Below, in pieces: positions 47,866 through 59,631 of a DNA stretch of 64,000 bases. Origin of the DNA: Flabesymbios commensalis (lineage: Eukaryota; Annelida; Polychaeta; Terebellida; Flabelligeridae); contig OZ024905.1 in NCBI GenBank assembly GCA_964017125.1, positions 40,576,869 through 40,640,868 of the forward strand, read 5' to 3'. Below the pieces are notes generated by a model. It did not search any database, was not told the DNA's origin, and saw only the letters and a list, made by a program, of their open reading frames with translations. How positions within the stretch are numbered: the stretch's first letter is position 1; every line of letters begins with the position of its first letter. Made by a program: the position numbers and the translations under genes.

Positions 47866-48930
47866 TACCGGGGGGGGGGGGGGGCAGCTGCACTGAACTT
47901 CAGCATTATTATTATGTATTTTCTAAATTATTCAATACCAGACAGACAGATATTTTATTGACAGAAAAGAAAAGTCATTACAGACTTATTTGTGATAGAA
48001 ATGAAAGAGATATATGTACATGTATATACAAGATTGTTAGTTTGTTAAAATCATATGATAATATACATGGTATGACATACACAGCTAAAATCATGTTAAG
48101 TGGCATTGCCAAAATAAAAACTGGGTATTTCGATAATATAAATGACTACTACTAAAAATGAAATAAAAGGCATTGCCAAGATAACATAGAGGTCTATCAT
48201 TTTGTTTCCCGCACCAAAACCAGGGATAAAATAGCTAGGCTACTACGTATGACATGCTAATTATATATAGTAGCAAAAAAGACACTCTGGAAAGCGTAGA
48301 AACCTAAAATATATACAAGTTCATGATTATGCTACAGTAACTGGAGTATGCAATAAGCCAATGGTAAAAATTATATGGTATTTTTTAAAATTAAATATAA
48401 TATCATGCAAGTACAACAAATATGGCATAAACAGGTAGCTCCGTGTCATGTGACCATGCAAGCACAGTCGCTATGAGCGCGGAGATTCCCTGAGATTGAC
48501 TAGTGGTGCAAACTTAACGACGTAATAACAGTAGTAATGGTGGTTAAAAATTATTCGTGCAATTCACACAGGACATGGCCCTCGCACAAAAACATTAAGC
48601 CTTTTTATAATTCACTATATTGTTTAATTCATACTGTTTCAATCACGACCTAGTTAGAACCACATACTCAGGAGTTACAATCGAAGATAAACATTCCCGA
48701 CCTCATGGAGAAAATCAGTTGACTTAGCAACTCTGAAATCCTCCATATAGGCCCCACCTCGTCTGATAACAAAGGCGACGGAAACGTCCCTAACCGGCCC
48801 CAAAGAGCCAAATAATAAGATCCGAGAGCAACAACCGTCTTGATATGTGGTAATACCCAAGTCAGATCATGAGGGCATGATAATATGAATAATATAGCGA
48901 CAGGTGACAGATTTATTATACTCAGTAGTT
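47866..48930. other. Intergenic, nothing firm
   Basis: A 14-G run at 47870. The stretch 48660-48930 could be the 3' UTR of the LINE that ends at 48931. No gene was recognised. Confidence 0.4.
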
Positions 48931-50247
48931 TTAGCCCTTAATTTGTTTAAAGCAACCATAAATAAATTGCGCTAGTGACTTCACCACTGTTATGTCTCTA
49001 GATGTCATAATTCCTAGAAACATTTCATTTGTCGGTTGTATATTGATAATTGCGGCTACAGAATCATACAAGATCTCGCGTTCATTCTTCATAGCGCAAC
49101 AGTGGAAAAGAAGATGTATTTCATCGTCAATTTCGTTTAATTGACACCTTGTGCATATTCGCTGATTTTTTGGAGTGATTGGATTATTGAATCGTCCTCT
49201 TTCTATATTTAGATCATGTGAGCTCATTCGATATCTCGCCATTGCTGTTATGAGGTGGTTCCCCCTTATGTGCAAGATATATGGTTCAACACAGAAATAT
49301 TTTTTTACTAATGCATATGAGCGCAGCTTACTCGAGCTCTCAATATCTTTTCTCCACTGCTGTGTAAATATTCTAACTATTGATTCTTTAAGTGAAAGCA
49401 TGAATTTATTTGTATCCCCAATTTTCTGTGATTCCCAAGTTTGATCAAGCCCGGTTCGTTCGAGGACAGAGCGAATACGGGAACACCAGTTCGTGAAGCC
49501 AATGGCATCTAGCTCAAGTAGCATATTGTAAGCATTTCTGACTGGATGGCTCCGAGATAATTTTAGAATTCTACACCAATATTTTACAGCTTTTATGTGT
49601 TGCCGGGTGATCAGTGGAAATCGACCCGTGTCCCCATATATTGCAGGAGTAGGTGTTTGCTTTCTAACGCCAAGTGTGGATTTAATAAATTTTAGATGGA
49701 TTTTTTCCAGATCGTTAACATCATCGCCTGTATACCATATATCACTTCCATATTCTAGTATGGGCAATATTTGGCAATCAAATACCTTGAACGCAATAGT
49801 GGGTGACAATTTACCGACCACAGGACGGGACTGTTTACGTAGAGCAAAGATTGCTTTCCCAGCTTGGGAAGCAAGATGAGAAAAAGTTTCTTTTAACACG
49901 TTATTAGCGGACTTGGTGCTATACACTACACCAAGGTATTTATATTGTTCAGCCTTTTCTATAATGTTATCACCATAGTGGAAGCTTCCGCATACTGTTG
50001 TGTAACGTTCATTAAAGATAAGAACTTTTGTTTTAGGAATGCTAACTATGATATGCCATAGGGAAGCATATGAATACAGGGCAGTTAGCTGTTTTTGTAA
50101 TCCCTCGGCAGATTCTGAAAAAAGGACAAGGTCATCTGCAAATAACAGATATACCATTAGTAAGGTGTCCACAGCGATACCTTGATCTTGGTCAAATGAT
50201 GCGGATATGTCTTGTAAAAATTCCGTGAAAAGTTTGGGACTGAGCAT
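48931..50247 (-). mobile_element. LINE 3' half with an unbroken 438-codon frame
   Basis: The frame begins MLSPKLFTEFLQDISASF, the part after the RT GCxLSP box, then LLFADDLVLFSESAEGLQKQ with the catalytic FADD. The thumb (YKYLGVVYSTKS, LPILEYGSDIWYTG) and a C-terminal CCHC knuckle CTRCQLNEIDDEIHLLFHC follow. The region upstream of 50247 does not continue the RT, so the copy is truncated at its 5' side in the usual LINE manner. The start Met is an internal residue of the ancestral protein. The lack of breaks over 1.3 kb suggests a recent insertion. The clade is uncertain (I/Nimb-like or another). Confidence 0.85.
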
Positions 50248-50249
50248 CC

Positions 50250-51127
50250 ATTTTTATAACTATTCTACTATTCTATATCGCTATGTCCATTACACTATCA
50301 TCATCACGCTGAACTACACACATTTACATGCGTAGTTATTTCGACCATTTGGAAGCACCGGCCATCGATCTGTCTAGATTTAGGAGTGGGGTTGCGTAAA
50401 CGTCTGTCGTTGTTGTTCCAATTAATGAATAATCACATGCTATGTCATATAAAAGGGAATACAATTTTTGTTATCTTAATAGAAGAGCGTTGCAGCGTTT
50501 TATAAAATGTGTGTAATTTGTCTAGGCTGAAATCTTAAGCAAAGTTCGCATTTGACGTTTGCCCCAGCACACCCAAATTATGTAAAAACACGTAAAAAAA
50601 AATTAGTCATGCAGTACTATGTGAGTATCTTGACTTCAATTCTGCACATCGACAGGCTCGAGGAACAGCATCAGATAGAGAAATATGAGGTAACAAATAT
50701 TGTCATTTTCTTGGCAAGTGAGAGAAACATTATCCAATCAGGTCGAAGATGGTAAATGTTACCTCGGGATCCACCAGTCCTCTTATCTCTAGTCGCAATT
50801 TTGACATTTTGTTTGAAGTAGCAATCAACACGCATCGATACGTATACTAAAACCTATAATGTATCGCGTGAATGTCTCTGCCATATATGGTACATAGTGG
50901 CTACTGAGCATGTGAAACGTTGCAGTAGCATAAATAATTACTGCATAGGCCTATGAATCATTGATGGATGAGATTGAATCACGTGGTATTAGATTTTCTA
51001 ACTTTGTTAGGCCTACATCACTGAATAAACTTAGCGACACGTACAAAAGTGTGTTTTGATATACAGTGTGACAACCGTAATTCTAGTTTTTCTTTCCAGA
51101 GGCACATTATTTTTGGCATTGATTGAC
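50250..51127. other. Intergenic, nothing recognised
   Basis: No repeats with clear ends and no coding signal. Confidence 0.45.
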
Positions 51128-52480
51128 ATTAATCCGAGACACATCACTTCACCAGGAATATTTTTTTCCTCTCACGCATTTTCACAGTTTTTTTAATATT
51201 TATTCCTATCTGATATTGTTTTGGTGTACTGGTTTGGCCTTAGTGACATAGCAACTGTTTTCAGGTGAAGATGTATGATTCTTTTACTAGTCGATACCAT
51301 AGAAATATACGTAATGTATGTTCTGTGGTCGATACTTTACAAATGTCCTTGAGAAGATTAACCTTTGCCAAGACCGCCCCCTTCAGGTGATCCAGACACC
51401 TTGAAGGGTAAATGAAATACTCTGAGAAATTACTGAGGAAATATTTCAGAAATAAAAGTATAGATATCGAAATCATTGCTTACCCATAGAGGCCGGTGCT
51501 CGGTCGAAAGTCCTTCATGATAGGACTATGCGTGTATGCCAATTTTTAGAAACAGATGTAGCTGATTAATTTCATTATCTACTTTGTTGTCCTAATTTTA
51601 ACGAAGCATGTAACACTGTTTTTTCTTTCAAAATATTACACATTACATACATGGATCTTCAACCTTTTACCTACATGAACTTTTGAACAGACTAGGGGTG
51701 AAGACCTTAAAAAATTGGCGATGTTTGCAAATTAATAATATACATTTATGTAAATTTATCTGGGTCACTGACTGATCGACATCGCCTGCTCCACCAACAG
51801 GTGAATGAAATCTGGTTCACTGATTGATCGACACGACTAGCTCCACCAATCAGGTGAATAATATCTGGGTCACAGATTGATCGACATGGCCACCTCCACC
51901 AATCAGGTGAATAATATCTGGGTCACAGATTGATCGACATGGCCACCTCCACCAATCAGGTGAATAATATCTGGGTCACAGATTGATCGACATGGCCAGC
52001 TCCACCAATTAGGTGAATAATATCTGCGTCACAGATTGATCGACATGGCCAGCTCCACCAACCAGGTGAATACAATCTGGGTCACAGTTTGATCGACATG
52101 GCCAGCTCTACCAATCAGGTGAATAATATCTGGGTCACAGATTGATCGACATGGCCAGCTCCACCAATCAGGTGAATAAAATCTGGGTCACAGATTGATC
52201 GACATGGCCAGCTCTACCAATCAGGTGAATAATATCTGGGTCACAGATTGATCGACATGGCCAGCTTCACCAATCAGGTGAATAAAATCTGGGTCACAGA
52301 TTTATCGACATGGCCAGCTCTACCAATCAGGTGAATAATATCTGGGTCACAGATTGCTCGACATGGCCAGCTCCACCAATCAGGTGAATAATATCTGGGT
52401 CACAGATTTATCGACATGGCCAGCTCCACCAATCAGCTGAATAATATCTGGGTCACAGATTGAACAGTATGCATGCCAGC
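51128..52480. repeat. Large tandem duplication unit 1 with 53-bp minisatellite
   Basis: A 630-bp single-copy-like leader (ACATCACTTCACCAGGAATA and on) is followed at 51761-52462 by about 13 copies of a 53-bp unit (TGGGTCACAGATTGATCGAC, ATGGCCAGCTCCACCAATCA, GGTGAATAATATC). Confidence 0.9.
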
Positions 52481-53795
52481 AGTAATCCGAGTTACATCAC
52501 TTCACCAGGAATATTTTTTTCCTCCCACGCACTTTCACAGTTTTTTTAAATATTTATTCCTATCTGATATTGTTTTGGTGTATTGGTTTGATCATAGTGA
52601 CATAGCAACTGTTTTCAGGTGAAGATGTATGATTCTTTTACTAGTCGATCCTTTACAAATGTCCTTAAGGATTAACCTTTGCCAAGAGCGCCACCTTGAG
52701 GTGATCCAGACACCTTGAAAGGGTAAATGAAATACTCTGAGAAATTACTGAGGAAATATTTCAGAAATAAAAGTATAGATATCGAAATCATCACTTACCC
52801 ATAGAGGCCGGTGCTTGGTCGAAAGTCCTTCACGATAGGACTATGCGTGTATGCCAATTTTTAGAAACAGATGTAGCTGATTAATTTTATTATATACTTT
52901 GTTCTCCTAATTTTAACGAAGCATGTAAAACTGTTTTTTATTTCAAAATATTACACATTACATACATGGATCTTCAACCTTTTACCTACATGAACTTTTG
53001 AACAGACTAGGGGGTGAAGACCCTAAAATTTGTTTGCAAATAATCAATATACATGTATGTAAATTTATCTGGGTCACTGACTGATCGTTATCGCCTGCTC
53101 CACCAACAGGTGAATGAAATCTGGTTCACTGATTGATCGACACGACTAGCTCCACCAATCAGGTGAATAATATCTGGGTCACAGATTGATCGACATGGCC
53201 TGCTCCACCAATCAGGTGAATAATATTTGGGTCACAGATTGATCGACATGGCCAGCTCCACCAATCAGGTGAATAATATCTGGGTCACAGATTGATCGAC
53301 ATGGCCAGCTCCACCAATCAGGTGAATGATATATGGGTCACAGATTTATCGACATGGCTAGCTCCACCAATCAGGTGAATAATATATGGGTCACAGATTT
53401 ATCGACATGGCCAGCTCCACCAATCAGGTGAATAATATATGGGTCACAGATTTATCGACATGGCCAGCTCCACCGATCAGCTGAATAATATCTGCGTCAC
53501 AGATTGATCGACATGGCCAGCTCCACCGATCAGGTGAATAAAATCTGGGTCACAGATTGATCGACATGGCCAGCTCCACCAATCAGGTGAATAATATCTG
53601 GGTCACAGATTGATCGACATGGCCAGCTCCACCAATCAGGTGAATAATATCTGCGTCACAGATTGATCGACATGGCCAGCTCCACCAATCAGGTGAATAA
53701 AATCTGGGTCACAGATTGATCGACATGGCCAGCTCCACCAATCAGCTGAATAATATCTGGGTCACAGATTAAACAATATGCATGCCAGCTCCATC
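52481..53795. repeat. Large tandem duplication unit 2 with 53-bp minisatellite
   Basis: Repeats unit 1 head to tail. The leader lacks about 38-44 bp, an event bounded by short GTCGAT repeats. The minisatellite at 53070-53770 has the same length as in unit 1, and its first and last variant units match those of unit 1. Confidence 0.9.
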
Positions 53796-54094
53796 AATTA
53801 GGTGAATAATATCCAGGTCAATATCTGGAACCAGCGTGTTGTTATCTCCTTCAATGCGGCGAGATTTATATAAAATTGTGTTTATGGGTATCACAAAACT
53901 TAATGTGTTAACATACATGTAGGCCTATACTGCCACACAAAGCCAATAGGCAATATCTGCAAATAAGCAGATACTATACTACCTTTTGGTTTTTCAGAGC
54001 AGTAGGCCTATAGTAGTCAGCTGCTGATTGAACGCATTTATTGTTTTGCAGTTGAGTCCATGATTGCCATAATAAACCAAAAAATATAATTCGC
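53796..54094. other. Intergenic
   Basis: One decayed 53-bp unit at 53790-53840, then AT-rich DNA leading to the poly(A) signal of the next gene. Confidence 0.45.
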
Positions 54095-54100
54095 TTTATT
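54095..54100 (-). terminator. Poly(A) signal of the small two-exon gene
   Basis: Minus-strand AATAAA 53 nt past the stop codon at 54153-54155. Confidence 0.5.
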
Positions 54101-54152
54101 TCATTTGACCTTCCAAATGAAAGCATGTGAAAAGGTACAATATCTATATGAA

Positions 54153-55182
54153 TCATTGACTTTTCACTTTCAACATGTTAAAATCAACTTTGGTCGACGG
54201 GGACAGGTCGAGACGACCTTTACGAGGTGCCTGATTTCCAACACTGAAAAATAAATACCTAATTTTGTTTTAATTTGGGAAAAAAGTCTGAAGGTCTGAT
54301 GAGCATTTATAATTAGATTTATGGGAACGCGATCACTGTACGGTTTCTCTCAACGAATATATACCACAAAGTATTGATCCAGCGTGGATCGAAGATCTGA
54401 TGATATTTATCTTTACTTGTTATTTCTGGAGGCTCTAACTCGTAAATTGTCTTTAGATAATAACGATCCTTGATAAACAAACAGCTGATGTCCAATGTAC
54501 CCTGCTTGATAACCGCTTTACACCCCACGTAGCCCTATTGACCTATATCTACATATAGTAGCCTTGATATATAGGCCTAAATATAATTATATGCTGGCCT
54601 ACAATACTTTATTAGAAGTTTAACTAAGCATTATTTATAGGCCTGCGCATTTTTGTACATATATAAATCTTACTCAATGTAATGGCTCGCTCACTTTCAA
54701 TGTGCAAATGACGTCGTTATAATAAAAAAAGCCTTTAAAATGCCTACCATATTACAATCAAAAGTACAAGGTTGTAAATATAACATCCGATCGGGAAATC
54801 GAGCTACATAATTTTATAATCGTAGGATTATAAAGAAGAATACTGTTACAATGAATGTGTTAAATGTTTTGTTTGCAGGTAGATCATTGAGTATCCCCTA
54901 CTCTGTGGGAAACATACTTTGTTTGCTTTGCAAATATTTTTCGTACAATTGTAGGCGAATATGAACAAAGAGCGGCTTACAAACGCTATAATGTAGTTGG
55001 CAATTTTTTCTGACAGTGTAGGCCTATATAAAAAATTTGGTGCGATTTATTGTGTTAATTAGCAAATGCAACGAGGTTTTCTATGGCCGTGATGGCCGTG
55101 ATGCCAGAGCAATCAAGCATACTCACCTGGTATAGGGGACCGTGGTGAAGTAGGCGGTTCGTCCAGAGTGAGGCCTTTTCAT
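54153..55182 (-). CDS. Candidate two-exon gene for a 48-residue protein
   Basis: Exon 1 (55182-55127) encodes MKRPHSGRTAYFTTVPYT and ends two bases into a codon at CAG|GTGAGT. Exon 2 (54243-54153) follows TTTATTTTTCAG|T, completes a Ser codon and reads VGNQAPRKGRLDLSPSTKVD then FNMLKVKSQ and TGA. The phases match and the splice sites are strong. The ATG has A at -3 and is the first in its frame after an upstream TAA, and AATAAA lies 53 nt past the stop. The product is small, basic and soluble, with no signal peptide or membrane segment; I do not recognise the family. A short upstream ORF (MLNMVSQAEVQ) overlaps the start as ATGA, an arrangement that can lower or re-initiate translation. It could also be the visible part of a longer transcript, or chance. 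Confidence 0.5.
54248..55126 (-). other. Intron of the small candidate gene
   Basis: An 883-bp span between the two exons with GT-AG ends. An unrelated open frame inside (54528-54319) has no flanking splice signals I trust. Confidence 0.4.
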
Positions 55183-55338
55183 TGTACTTCGGCTTGGCTG
55201 ACCATGTTCAACATTTTACACTCCTGCCAGGGACTCCCATGTTCGCCATAACATCCTTTCTAGTTTTCAGTATTACAGTTAGACACACTCACACTTTTAT
55301 TTAACGATTGAAGATAATTTAACACAAAAGAGATACAA

Positions 55339-55361
55339 TTACGTCATGGTTATTGACGTCA
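55339..55361 (-). promoter_or_regulatory. CRE pair upstream of the small candidate gene
   Basis: A full palindromic CRE, TGACGTCA (55354-55361), and a second near-consensus TTACGTCA (55339-55346), about 160-180 bp upstream of the ATG. These are sites for CREB/ATF factors. An AAATAAAAG TATA-like word lies nearer the gene (about 55296-55304). Confidence 0.35.
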
Positions 55362-55369
55362 TATACCCG

Positions 55370-56127
55370 ATTTCGGTAACCATCACAGTATTGTGAGGGT
55401 TCGTCGGCCGTTCTGGTATTCAGGTTTAAAGGAAACAAAGTTTTACCAAAGACCATGCACAATAAGATGGTCAACTCTCATAAAAACGTGAAATCGCTTC
55501 CAGTGCTGTCCCCCGGTGTTGGGGGTTGGAACTAATGCTTTTACAATCTATCAAGTATGACTTCACTATATTATGATGAGTAATTATGACATTGATCCTA
55601 ATAAAAACAATACATACTTTACATTATATAAATCAGATAAATAAGTAATGACGGAGCTTTACTTCCATTTTTCACCCAATAATTTGGTAGTTCGTTATCA
55701 ATACTTTTTAATTGTCTTCTTCTCTTTGGTACTTCAGTGGTTGATGCGCCCCTATACAAACAAAAGTTGACGCCCAGCTAACACGAAACGTTGACCCAAT
55801 TATAAAGTAATACTGGTACAGCGTTTGTAATGCTGGCCCAGCAGTACCCCAGCATCGTTTTGTATTTGCTGGCATGTGATGATTTGTGCAAGGGTAGATA
55901 CAGCAAAGAAAACTAAAATAAGGGCAAATGAAAACATTACTATATTCTATAGTCTAATGACACAGATAATTTGTCATGTTTATCATTCGGAATATACCTG
56001 AACAATTTTTTTTTCGCTGATAGAACGCATTACTGTTACTTGTGATTCATTTGATCTGAGCGATTCTGTCACAGAATCACCGGTAACTCATTCAATGCTG
56101 AAATCATTTACGACACAACTATTACTA
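55370..56127. other. Intergenic with one family C MITE
   Basis: A family C copy lies at 55776-55878 (GCTAACACGAAACGTTGACC to TTTTGTATTTGCTGG). Nothing else was recognised. Confidence 0.45.
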
Positions 56128-56130
56128 TTA

Positions 56131-56265
56131 CCAGGAGATTCTCCTAGCCCAGATTGATCTGTGTGTGCGCAAAGGTGTTTTAAATAATTCATTCATTCAT
56201 TCATTTATTCATTCATTCATTCATTCATTCATTCATTCATTCATTCATTCATTCATCCATTCATT
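56131..56265. repeat. SINE tail running into a (CATT)n microsatellite
   Basis: CCAGGAGATTCTCCTAGCCC and GTGCGCAAAGGTGTTTTAAA match the 3' end of the dimeric SINE. The TTCAT tail of that SINE continues here as about 19 ATTC repeats (56187-56262). Confidence 0.8.
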
Positions 56266-56716
56266 GACTCTTATTCAACTTGAGTTCAGAAGTAGGCTTC
56301 AATTACCAATCACCAGGGTCCCTATAGATAGGAAAACACATTGGAAAAATACCATTTTATAAAGACTACGTCTAGTTTTTAAATTGAAATAATTGTTCTG
56401 TACTTCTCAGTAGTTCAGTTTTAATAGCGAAAAATTATAACTTCCACATTAAAAGAGTTTTTTGATTCTACAAAATAACATACACTCACCAGATGTCTCG
56501 TCAAGTCGGACCATTAATGTGAGGTTGAATGATGCTGTACAATACACCTATTTCATTAACAACACGCCTCACGGTGAGCAACGCTGAACTGTTTTAATCA
56601 GACAACTGTTACACAGTTTTCAATGACAACACCCCTCACAGTGAGCAACTCTGAACTGTTGTAATCAGACAATTGTTGACTGAGCAAACTCGTGCAAGCA
56701 GTCTATAAGTAGTTGA

Positions 56717-56905
56717 AGCGAAACAATAAGGGAAAAATCGTCATTTTTATTATGGTACCTTGAAATGTTCGTAAGTTTTCAAAATGTCCATAGACCAGAA
56801 TTGCGTAAATCTGTTAAATTTTGGTTTGCGCATTTACAGGTTAAAAGATACATATTTGAGAATTGGATTTAATTTTAAAAATCGATGCGCAAAATAAGAA
56901 ATACA
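56717..56905. mobile_element. Diverged family B MITE
   Basis: TTGA then AGCGAAACAATAAGGGAAAA, ATGTCCATAGACCAGAATTG and GCGCATTTACAGGTTA. The right terminus was not found. Confidence 0.45.
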
Positions 56906-57237
56906 GGAATAACATTTAATCTCATTTTTATTTCTCTTTCCACTTTCATATGGCTTAAATAAAAAATCGCTATGCCTATTATTATGAGATAGGAAAATAA
57001 GGTGCATTACGTATTATTACGTATTATTACTGAAAAATTTCAAAAAAATCCACTCGTAATTTCGCCACAAACTACGGTACACAAATGCATTTTTCTTGAT
57101 TCTCATATTATCATATTTTCCGCTGTACAATGAACTATTCTTTGTAAGCTTATTTAATGCGCCTGCTATAATGGAAAAAGGCAGAAGAGGAACAGAAAAT
57201 GACGTATTTTTCAACTGTTATCCTCTCACACAAGAGG

Positions 57238-57312
57238 CGTTAATCCTGGTTTAATGTTGAACCATCGTCTTCGACGCTGGCCCAACAATAACCCAGCTTT
57301 TTACCGCATCAC
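57238..57312. mobile_element. Family C MITE fragment
   Basis: CCTGGTTTAATGTTGAACCA, GTCTTCGACGCTGGCCCAAC. Confidence 0.5.
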
Positions 57313-57316
57313 GTTA

Positions 57317-57465
57317 CCCTTTCAATCCTGAATTTAAGATGGCTCTAAGTGGGTGAAACATGATAGAGCCCTATCGTTATTATTAAGTTCCATTAAGCTC
57401 AATAGGTGTACGAAATTGAATCATTCTCGAGTTATGCAAAATGATGATTTGATGCATCGTGAGGG
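57317..57465. mobile_element. Family A MITE abutting the next one
   Basis: The left end TTAC then CCTTTCAATCCTGAATTT; the right end GATGCATCGTGAGGG then TTAA (57466-57469), which is also the left TTAA of the next element. Confidence 0.6.
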
Positions 57466-57469
57466 TTAA

Positions 57470-57717
57470 CCCTTTAAGCCCTCACAATGCATTAAAGCAT
57501 CATTTTACATCCCTGAAAACAGACTTGATTTCCCTACAACTAAGGGGGTTTTTAATAAAAAAAAAATCCATGAAACTGGTTTGCCAATACATGGTAACTT
57601 TCTTTAATGTTTCACTCACTTCAAATCATCTTCATCCACTGCAAGTCGAGAATTGCGACAGTAATTCGCGGCTTGTAGTGGATGAAGATGACAATGGTAA
57701 ATTCAGGCTCGAAAGGG
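57470..57717. mobile_element. TTAA-flanked MITE (family A, CTTCATCCAC hairpin)
   Basis: The ends CCCTTTAAGCCCTCACAATG and TTCAGGCTCGAAAGGG lie between TTAA 57466-57469 and 57718-57721. The hairpin at 57630-57693 has arms TCATCTTCATCCACTGCAAG. It is an inverted relative of 40302-40545. Confidence 0.75.
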
Positions 57718-57816
57718 TTAAATAGAAATGCACATAACTAACGTAAATTCCACCCCTGTTGACGTCATGACAAACAGCGAGAACGAGGCAGACGCCTCTT
57801 ATTCAGGTAGCCTTAA

Positions 57817-58046
57817 CCCTTATCCTGCTAAGGTAATTTATTTGAATTTTCAGCCACTTGAAGTTGTGTCTCGCTACCGCGACCCACAACTTCAAGTGGC
57901 TGAAAATTACTCATATTTGTTTAATTTGAGCACAAATATTTGCAAATTTTGATGTTTAGACACACATTTCATTCCCAATAACAGAGCTTTGGTTGACTAA
58001 TAAAACAGATTAAAAACGTCAGAAGTCGTGATCAGCAGAATAAGGG
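57817..58046. mobile_element. Family A MITE, ACTTGAAGTTGTG hairpin
   Basis: TTAA (57813-57816), then CCCTTATCCTGCTAAGG; the hairpin at about 57848-57908; interior CATTCCCAATAACAGAG; right end CAGCAGAATAAGGGG. Confidence 0.7.
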
Positions 58047-58198
58047 GTGAGTCATTCAGCACACGCCGTCTGTTTGACTGTCAATCTATCTGTAAAGTCA
58101 ATCACCTAAAACTGTATGAAATGGGGTTAGTCCTCTGTAGACAAGCTAAAATGCGTGGCTCACGAAATAGCCGAGAAAGTATCCACGGAATATTTTAA

Positions 58199-58442
58199 CC
58201 ATTGTCCTGCAGAATTGCTTGTCTCTATTTTTCATTCATTTAAAGCTGGAATTGCTAACACAATTTCCAGCTTCAAATGACGAAAAATATGTCTATGTAT
58301 TTATGAAAAATAGTCATCTGTAAAATTTAATTATTTCATTAACTGAGCAACTGTCACTAACTATTTTGTGGGTTTCATTGGCATTTTTTTGGTCTTAGAC
58401 TCGCTTAAAACCTTTATATATACGGTTCCCGCAACATAAGGG
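58199..58442. mobile_element. Family A MITE, GAAGCTGG hairpin
   Basis: TTAA (58195-58198), then CCATTGTCCTGCAGAA; the hairpin at about 58238-58290; right end CGCAACATAAGGG before TTTAA. It is an inverted relative of 11067-11308. Confidence 0.65.
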
Positions 58443-58879
58443 TTTAAATGGATACATTGTTAAAACATATGAAAAAACCCGCATATTTTGTAATTTTTAC
58501 AAAATTTCTATAATAATGACAGATAACTTGAAACATAAAGGGGTAACTTCGGATTTTACAAAAGTCCATAAAAATACACAGAAAGCACCTGGACCGGTGA
58601 AACCAGCCAATCACACAGAGAGAGATATGTTTGTTTGGATGTATTCCGAGTGAAATTGATCAGGCCTTTATAAAGTTGTGCTCATTGCATATTAGTTGGT
58701 TACGAGAAGTAACGTTAGCATTTTTATTTTCTGCGAAAACGAAAAGAACTGCTAAATTTATAACAGATATCATGGTTATCCGCATGTCGTCTCATTAACG
58801 CGAAAAAAAGTTAATAAAGAATGCAAAAAAATACATGCCTTATAAACAATAATTGCATGTTGTCAAATTTAGCCGTATA

Positions 58880-58975
58880 TTCCCAGAAAGCGTGATGCGT
58901 TGACCCAGTGTATGTTTGATGCTGGTCCAACATTAAACATACAGTGGGTCAACGTGTTGTGTTTGCTTTGTTATT
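58880..58975. mobile_element. Family C MITE
   Basis: CCCAGAAAGCGTGATGCGTT and CAACGTGTTGTGTTTGC surround GTATGTTTGATGCTGGTCCA; a clean palindrome. Confidence 0.6.
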
Positions 58976-58979
58976 ATGT

Positions 58980-59630
58980 TAGAAAATGAGAATGGTGTAT
59001 CCCATTCTGATCAATAGGTTAATATTCTGACTTCATATTATTTGTGCAGCATTACTGGTAAACCTTATGTCTACAAGTAGCCAGACACGAATCCATGTAG
59101 TTTTATGTTCTGAGCATTCCTAGTGACAGCTATTTAGTCGTACCACACCTATCATAACACCCCACGCAGCACACACTCCGCACAAACCGATGTAGGCCTA
59201 TGGCTGCTTTATTTATTGGGATAGAACAAACCAATTTTGTAATATTTTGTCTTTATAAATACCGTGCTTGAGACAACAAAATGACTGATAATGAGCAATT
59301 GCAGATAAAATGAGTAAATTGCACTCAGGTCATGTTTTATTTTATGTGCAATTATATTGAGATAAGCTTACATTTCCCGGGTCTGAATGAGTCATTGTTT
59401 GAACAAAAAGAAGGTGGTGATGACATATAAGACATTTTTTTCGTGATGAGAGGAGAACGTCAGACAACCCGTAGTCTATTCGTACTCTATCTGCCACCGA
59501 ATTCTCTGTGAATACTTTGGAGCTGACTGAAAAATTAAAGTCAGATAACTAACACATTAATGTAACGTTGCTTTTGTAAGACATTTGATGGACGATCACA
59601 TGATTTAATGCTGTGATATCTGACTGGAGC
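58980..59630. promoter_or_regulatory. Region upstream of the LRR gene
   Basis: No repeats. A TATA-like CTTTATAAAT lies at 59251-59260. The distance to the ATG (about 370 bp) would imply a long 5' UTR, so the promoter assignment is weak. Confidence 0.2.
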
Positions 59631-59631
59631 T

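Noticed and set aside
54319-54528. 70-codon open frame inside the intron of the small gene
   Set aside because: The acceptor region lacks a pyrimidine tract and the frame does not connect to either exon. I left it out as a gene.
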